A stretch of 64,000 nucleotides of DNA from VFKU01 sp964620045 (GTDB taxonomy: Bacteria; Hydrogenedentota; Hydrogenedentia; Hydrogenedentales; GCA-2746185), in NCBI GenBank assembly GCA_964620045.1, contig CAZUJL010000010.1, positions 1 to 64,000 on the forward strand. The letters run 5' to 3'. The notes below the pieces were generated by a model. It ran no database searches. It was not told the DNA's origin and worked only from the letters and a program-made list of their open reading frames with translations. Below are positions 59,139 to 64,000 of the stretch, in pieces. Within the stretch, counting starts at the first letter, position 1; each line of letters starts with the position of its first letter. The position numbers were made by a program, and so were the translations under genes.

Positions 59139-60500
59139 ATGCTGGCTGTCGTTTTATGTACCACAACCCTCTTCGCGCAAGCGCAACACACGTTGCTCAC
59201 CGCGCAACGCCCCGTGTGGGACATTCTCACCGCCGATCTCAATGGCGATGGCTTCAAGGACATTCTCGCGTATTGCTCGAACGAAGAAGCGGATGTCCCC
59301 GACAAAGAGCTACAAATATTTCTCGCGAATGCGCACGGACGCTTCGACGTCGCACCGCCGATCCGGTATCCGCTGCCGCCGGAAAACGGCACCGCGTTTA
59401 CCTCGGAAGTGGACGGCAAGCCGCCGCGCGAAGTCGTGTTGCTCGCGGGCAGTGGCGCGCAGGTATTGCGGCTCGAAGGAAAAACGCTCGTCGAAACGAG
59501 TCGCATGGAATTCGTGTCGATTCTGCCGACAGGATCGCGCGAGCCGGTGTTTCTGCGCGATGCGGCGGAGGATCTCGATGGCGACGGCCGCGACGAATGG
59601 CTGCTCCCGATTCCGGAAGGCTATGGCGTTTTTGGCAATGGCCAGCAACTCGCCACGCTGCCCGCGCCGACCAGCAGCGAGCTGCGTGACTATTCGAACT
59701 TCCAGATTTCGAACCGTCTGCCGGCGGTCTCCACGTTTGCCTTGCCAGAGCAGCCGCAGCGTGCGATTGCGCTGCTCAGCGATGCGCGCGCCGATTTCGC
59801 CTACGGCCAGAACTGGAGCACGCAGGCGCAGTACACCATTCCGCGCCGGCTCGACGAGCGCTGGGATTCGTCCGCATCGCTGCAGGATGTCAACGGCGAT
59901 GGCTGGCTGGATTTGATGGTGACGTCAACCAGCGGCACGGTGAACCTGAAAACCGAAACGCAGATCTATCTCGCTACGGGACCGTTTGAGTATCCCGCAA
60001 AGCCGACCGCCGCGCGCACGAGCAGCGGGTCGTTTACGTCGGCCGCATTGCGCGACACGAACGGCGACGAGAAACTCGATCTGGTATTTATCAGCATTCC
60101 GATTGGGCTCGGCAACATCGTGAATTATTTCATCCGGAAAAAAGTCACGGTCGAAGCGGCCGTGTATGAATTCGGCCCGAAGGGTTTTTCGGAAAAGCCG
60201 AGTCGTCGCGCGGACCTGACACTGGATGCCCCCGACGGCCGCGAACGCTCTGCGTATGCAATGGCGGACTTCGATGGCGACGGGTACCTCGATGCGTGCG
60301 TGGGCACCGGCTCGGAGACGATGTCGTTCTACCGCGGATCGTCCAAGGAATTCCTGTCCTCGTCGCCATGGATTAAGTTGCCGATGCCGACCTTCGGCAT
60401 AGTGCGCACCGGGGATCTCGACGGCAACGGCAGGGACGATTTGCTGCTGATTCATCCCGGCGGGGCGAATGAGAAACGCATCGAAGTCGTGATGTTCTAA
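59139..60500 (+). CDS. Exported FG-GAP/VCBS repeat protein
   Basis: A 453-residue protein with a short signal (LAVVLCTTTLFAQAQ). It has at least five calcium-loop repeats of the DxNxDGxxD type: DLNGDGFKDIL, DLDGDGRDEWL, DVNGDGWLDLM, DTNGDEKLDLV, DFDGDGYLDAC and DLDGNGRDDLL. These build an integrin-like beta-propeller, usually on the cell surface. GGTGGGGGAATAG precedes the ATG at 59139. Ligand unknown. Confidence 0.87.
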   Translation: MLAVVLCTTTLFAQAQHTLLTAQRPVWDILTADLNGDGFKDILAYCSNEEADVPDKELQIFLANAHGRFDVAPPIRYPLPPENGTAFTSEVDGKPPREVVLLAGSGAQVLRLEGKTLVETSRMEFVSILPTGSREPVFLRDAAEDLDGDGRDEWLLPIPEGYGVFGNGQQLATLPAPTSSELRDYSNFQISNRLPAVSTFALPEQPQRAIALLSDARADFAYGQNWSTQAQYTIPRRLDERWDSSASLQDVNGDGWLDLMVTSTSGTVNLKTETQIYLATGPFEYPAKPTAARTSSGSFTSAALRDTNGDEKLDLVFISIPIGLGNIVNYFIRKKVTVEAAVYEFGPKGFSEKPSRRADLTLDAPDGRERSAYAMADFDGDGYLDACVGTGSETMSFYRGSSKEFLSSSPWIKLPMPTFGIVRTGDLDGNGRDDLLLIHPGGANEKRIEVVMF

Positions 60501-60575
60501 GCCGTTCCGCGTTGTTACCACTTTCGCGTGGTGCTATAGTGAACGCAGGGCGGCTGCCGCATTTCAGGGGGACAC

Positions 60576-63500
60576 GTGTCACCGGACGATCAGGGTCGTG
60601 AATCCGCGTCGGACGTCCCTCAGTCCGAAATCGACGCGCTGATTCAGGCCTTTGAAGACAAGACCCGCCGCGCGCAGGCGCCCCGCGCGGGTACGAACGA
60701 ACCCCCGTCCACACTCGATCCCCTCGCGGGCGGTGGATCGCAACCGATTCCCGTCGTCGCGTTGTCCGCCGCCGCCTCGGGCGCGTCGGCCATGGACGAT
60801 CTCATCGCGCAGGTGAGCGCTCCCGATCCGGATGTGGAACCTGATCCGTCCCTCGATCGGGCCTTTGAGAAATTGTCCTCGATTGCCGAAGAAGAAGCGC
60901 CAGCGCCAAAGACCATGCCCGCCAAGCCTATCGATCAGAATGAAATTCTCGGCGGCGCGACGGCGGACGAAGAACTGACCGAATCGATGGACATTCCCAT
61001 CGCGGCCGTGGAACAGGACGACGAAATCGTTGCGGCCGTGGAAGACGCCGCCGCCGCCGATGCGGAACCCGACGGCATGGATGATGTCCTGGCGGCCGTC
61101 AGTGATGCAGCGGCAGAGACGGCTGACACCGAGGACGAACCGCTGACGGCGCAGCACGCGGAAGATGCGGCTGCCGACGAGGCGGCCGGACTCGCCGCGC
61201 CTGCGCCCGTGGTCGACACGGTCACGCAGACGTCCGTCATCGAAGAAATTGGTAGCGAAAATGTCGCGGCCGGGGCCGCACCCGAATTCACGCCGCCGCC
61301 CGCGGAAGTCCCCGCGGCGACATCGGCCGCTGCTGCAACCTCAGCATCGTCGCCCGCGACGGCGCCCGCGGCTGCGAAAAAAGGTGCGACCGAGACCGCA
61401 GCAGCGCCACCGGCCGAAGCCGCGCCGAAGAAGCGTTTCTTGCCGCCACCAATTTTCGCAGCGATTCTCGCGCAGCCCGCGCGCGCGGCCGCCGCGATGG
61501 AGCTGGGCGTGTTTGTGGGCGTGCTGACCTTCGCGTTTTTGCTGAACAATCCGTTGCGCGGCTATGTCCCCCCGTCCGAGGAGGATCTGCCCGCCGAACT
61601 CGGACTGGAGCGCGCGGTCCGCATGGCGCAGGCGCATATCGATCAAAAGGATTACACTGCCGCGCTCGCGCTCATCGATAAGGCGCTCGAACACGCGGAG
61701 CCGTCGGATGAGCACCGGCCCGATGCGCTGTTCATCCGCGCCGAGGCGCTGGTGTTGTCCGCGCCCGCGCATCTGAATGCCGCCAAGGCCGATGTGTTGC
61801 ATACGGCGATCGACGAAGCCGTGGAGGCCGGCCACGAAGACCCGCGCACACCCGAGGCGCTGATGTGGAAGGCCGATGTGTACGAGCGCGAGGAAAACAT
61901 TCCTGCGGCGCGCGCCGAGCTTCGGGGCATCCTTGAGGACTACCCGACGAGCGATCTGCACGACGATGTGATGCTCGCGATGGCGGAACTCGATTTCCGC
62001 ACGGGACAGATCGAGGATGCTCTGGATACCTCGGAGCGCTTGCTGGATCAGCACTCCGATTCGAACTTGTCGGCGCGGGCGCGCATGCTGCAGGGCGACA
62101 TCTACCTTGCGCGCGGAAATCCGAATGCGGCGCGCGCGGTGTACATGCTGGCGACGGCGGAGCATCCCGATACCACGCAGGCGATGGCGGCCGGCCAGCG
62201 GCTGGGCGAACTCGCGCTGCAGAGCGGCAATCCGCAGGCGGCCATCGATGAGTTGGAGCGCCGGCTCGATACCGCGACGACGGTCGAAGGCAACGACGCT
62301 ATATATCTGGTGCTGGCCAAGGCATACCGCGCGACCGGTCAGCCCGAAAAAGCGCGCAATATCCTGAATGAATTGCTGCAGTTCTTCCCGGAATCGGATG
62401 TGACTCCGGTGGCGCTGGTGGAATTGTCGGAAGTGTTGGAAGACCTCGGTCTGATTTCCGAAGCCGGGCGCATGGCTGACCGCGCGACACAGCGGTATCC
62501 GGCCAATCCTGATGTGTTGCGACATGCGGGCGAACTGTTGGCCAAGAATGGCGCGCCGCTTGGCGCAGCGGAGAAGTTACTCGCGGCATACGACGCCGGC
62601 GCGCATGATCCCGCGTTGCTGCTCGATGCGGGAAACTATCTGCTCGAAGCCGGCGCGACGAAGGAAGCGCAAGTGGCGTTCGAGCGACTCGCAGAATCGC
62701 ACGGCGGATCGCCACAGGCGCTCGAAGGCCAGATCGGTTGGGCGAAAGCCGCGATGTCGCTGGGCGATCTCGACGGTGCGTACATTCGGCTGGAAGAACT
62801 CTCTCGCGCGAACGACGGCAACCCGGCGCAGTTGCCGGTGCTGCGTGCGCTGGCGGATTTGTACAAGCAACTCGGTCTCGAAGGCGAGATGATTGAGACC
62901 TACGGCAAGGTGGCGGGAATTACGAATGAAGCGGCGCTGCTCGCCGAGGCCTCTGAGGAATTGATCGAAGCCGGCGCGGCCGACGAAGGCTTGCAAGTCG
63001 CGCAGCGCGTGGAGATCGGCCGGTTGAACCCGCCGCAGGCCTACGACTTCATGAATCGTTGGGGCCGGACTTTGCTGCGGCGTTCTCCGGACGAGGCGCT
63101 GGCGCTGCTGATGCGCGCGCATGAGCAGTATGCCGAGCAGCGCACGCCGGAGGGCGTGCAGGTGACGCTGCAGGCGGCGTTGATCCTCGGCCGTAGCGCG
63201 CAGGCGCGGGCATTGGTGACGGATCTGCAAACGCGCGCGACCGGCATGGACAAAGAAGAGGCGCATCGGATTTTCGAGCGCGCGGCTGTGCTGTATGGCG
63301 ATTTCCTTTTTCAGCGCGGGGATTACTCCGCCGCCGAAGAGGCCTTTGCGATGCTTACGCCGAAACCCGTTTCAGCGATCGCCCAGGAAGCGACAGAGCC
63401 TCCCGTGGCTTCGCCCGCGCAGCAGTGGGCGGCGTTTCAGCGCGCGAATTCGCTGTATGCGCTCGGACAAACCACCGAAGCGTTGCAGTCGTATGATCAA

Positions 63501-63626
63501 GTTGTTGCATCGGGATCGAAATTCGCCGTCGAAGCGAAGACGCGCGCGGACGTGATGCGGTTCCAGTTGCGCCGCACCGGTCAGCCGGATCCGACGGCTC
63601 CGGCGCCGGCGGAGCAGCCCTCGTGA
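60576..63626 (+). CDS. Large TPR membrane protein with disordered acidic N-terminus
   Basis: A 1016-residue protein. Residues 1-285 are Ala/Glu/Pro-rich and low-complexity. A membrane helix lies at about 308-325 (ELGVFVGVLTFAFLLNN). The remainder is a long series of TPR and TPR-like repeats (MAQAHIDQKDYTAALALIDK; AYRATGQPEKARNILNELLQ; ADLYKQLGLEGEMIETYGKV). The arrangement suggests an envelope-complex organiser. The GTG at 60576 follows CAGGGGGACA. The next gene overlaps its stop. Confidence 0.85.
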   Translation: MSPDDQGRESASDVPQSEIDALIQAFEDKTRRAQAPRAGTNEPPSTLDPLAGGGSQPIPVVALSAAASGASAMDDLIAQVSAPDPDVEPDPSLDRAFEKLSSIAEEEAPAPKTMPAKPIDQNEILGGATADEELTESMDIPIAAVEQDDEIVAAVEDAAAADAEPDGMDDVLAAVSDAAAETADTEDEPLTAQHAEDAAADEAAGLAAPAPVVDTVTQTSVIEEIGSENVAAGAAPEFTPPPAEVPAATSAAAATSASSPATAPAAAKKGATETAAAPPAEAAPKKRFLPPPIFAAILAQPARAAAAMELGVFVGVLTFAFLLNNPLRGYVPPSEEDLPAELGLERAVRMAQAHIDQKDYTAALALIDKALEHAEPSDEHRPDALFIRAEALVLSAPAHLNAAKADVLHTAIDEAVEAGHEDPRTPEALMWKADVYEREENIPAARAELRGILEDYPTSDLHDDVMLAMAELDFRTGQIEDALDTSERLLDQHSDSNLSARARMLQGDIYLARGNPNAARAVYMLATAEHPDTTQAMAAGQRLGELALQSGNPQAAIDELERRLDTATTVEGNDAIYLVLAKAYRATGQPEKARNILNELLQFFPESDVTPVALVELSEVLEDLGLISEAGRMADRATQRYPANPDVLRHAGELLAKNGAPLGAAEKLLAAYDAGAHDPALLLDAGNYLLEAGATKEAQVAFERLAESHGGSPQALEGQIGWAKAAMSLGDLDGAYIRLEELSRANDGNPAQLPVLRALADLYKQLGLEGEMIETYGKVAGITNEAALLAEASEELIEAGAADEGLQVAQRVEIGRLNPPQAYDFMNRWGRTLLRRSPDEALALLMRAHEQYAEQRTPEGVQVTLQAALILGRSAQARALVTDLQTRATGMDKEEAHRIFERAAVLYGDFLFQRGDYSAAEEAFAMLTPKPVSAIAQEATEPPVASPAQQWAAFQRANSLYALGQTTEALQSYDQVVASGSKFAVEAKTRADVMRFQLRRTGQPDPTAPAPAEQPS

Positions 63627-64000
63627 CGGCGATCGCGGCGCGCCTGAGCGATTACTACGCGCGGCAGTTGGCCTGGCTCGACGAATCCATCGCCGCGCTC
63701 GATGTCGTGCTCGCGTCCAACGCCGAACCCGACTATGACCGCTGGACCGAGGAAGACGCGCAGCGCGCGAAACGCCTCGGCGATCTCGTGGCGGAATTCA
63801 ACGCGCTGAAGAATGAATGGGATCGCACGCCGGGAATAAGCCCCGAGGATCGCGAGAGTGTACGCGCACTTTCCAAAAAATTCGATACGCGCGCGGCCGA
63901 CTTCGAGTCCCGGCGAAAATCCGTGACTGCGCGGCTGGCGGCATCCATTGACGCGCTGCGCGGCGAATCCGGCACGCTGCGCCGGGGCCGCGAAAACGCC
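63623..64000 (+). CDS. Uncharacterised helical protein, 3'-truncated by the window edge
   Basis: The GTG at 63623 overlaps the TPR gene stop (GTGA), and the frame runs open to the window end (126 codons). The product (VTAIAARLSDYYARQLAWLD; LGDLVAEFNALKNEWDRTP; ARLAASIDALRGESGTLRRG) is helical and charged, a probable coiled coil. Size and pattern loosely recall flagellar or secretion chaperones, but no signature supports this. It is likely translationally coupled to the TPR protein. Confidence 0.65.
   Translation, partial: MTAIAARLSDYYARQLAWLDESIAALDVVLASNAEPDYDRWTEEDAQRAKRLGDLVAEFNALKNEWDRTPGISPEDRESVRALSKKFDTRAADFESRRKSVTARLAASIDALRGESGTLRRGRENA

Overview
This is a GC-rich bacterial chromosome segment, densely packed with genes on both strands. 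It encodes lipobox lipoproteins, a twin-arginine signal, a complete rod-shape/peptidoglycan elongation cluster (mreB, mreC, mreD, PBP2, rodA, RNase G), a sigma-54 activator, a DUF1080 protein and an ECF-like sigma factor beside a Ser/Thr kinase with WD40 repeats. The sigma-kinase pair and DUF1080 are typical of Planctomycetota-like and related deep-branching Gram-negative phyla. The full mre/pbp2 set argues against the planctomycetes that lack peptidoglycan elongation genes. A Hydrogenedentota-like or other PVC-neighbouring lineage is a guess, not a demonstrated placement.

Layout. 1-936: tail of a sigma-54 activator. 1037-5709: UbiA-family prenyltransferase, MFS transporter and methyltransferase in an operon, then a SulP anion transporter. 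5750-7507: convergent CPA2 antiporter. 7699-16144: a lower-GC accessory block with two diverged paralogous proteins sharing a five-cysteine C-terminus (one with a Tat signal), a sigma factor, a 1494-residue zinc-ribbon/kinase/WD40/PDZ-like protein and a trypsin-fold protease. This is the most novel part of the window. 16180-16881: DUF1080 protein. 17425-19664: restriction-modification island (C5 methyltransferase, Eco29kI-like GIY-YIG nuclease, Vsr) ending 25 bases from the 3' end of the tmRNA gene ssrA (19690-20046, minus strand, tag ANNNLALAA). 20257-23483: duplicated TPR membrane proteins, a PAC2 protein and an aquaporin, all on the minus strand.

23596-28785: SnoaL-like protein, S9 peptidase with an unusual C-terminal extension, ferrochelatase and aspartate dehydrogenase. 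28832-35094: conserved cluster rplU-rpmA-obg-proB-proA-nadD/yqeK fusion-methyltransferase. 35094-35330: nested inverted-repeat element. 35330-40122: divergent metF and metH, with a structured 296-base region between them. 40126-43449: envelope proteolysis operon with an HtrA lipoprotein, a catalytically degenerate HtrA paralogue and a TPR lipoprotein. 43676-50833: mreBCD-pbp2-rodA-rng. 50844-57763: minus-strand genes including leuC and leuD separated by four unrelated genes, two small helical lipoproteins, a PLC-like phosphodiesterase and DNA glycosylase Tag. 57765-59065: divergent degenerate GGDEF/ribbon-helix-helix protein and PilZ protein. 59139-64000: FG-GAP repeat protein, a giant TPR membrane protein and a truncated coiled-coil gene.

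The housekeeping parts are conventional. Methionine/folate genes (metF, metH), proline synthesis (proBA), NAD synthesis (aspartate dehydrogenase, nadD) and leucine synthesis (leuC, leuD) show a prototrophic metabolism. No CRISPR array, tRNA, rRNA, transposase or integrase was recognised. All functional calls rest on reading motifs in the translated sequence; no database search was run.
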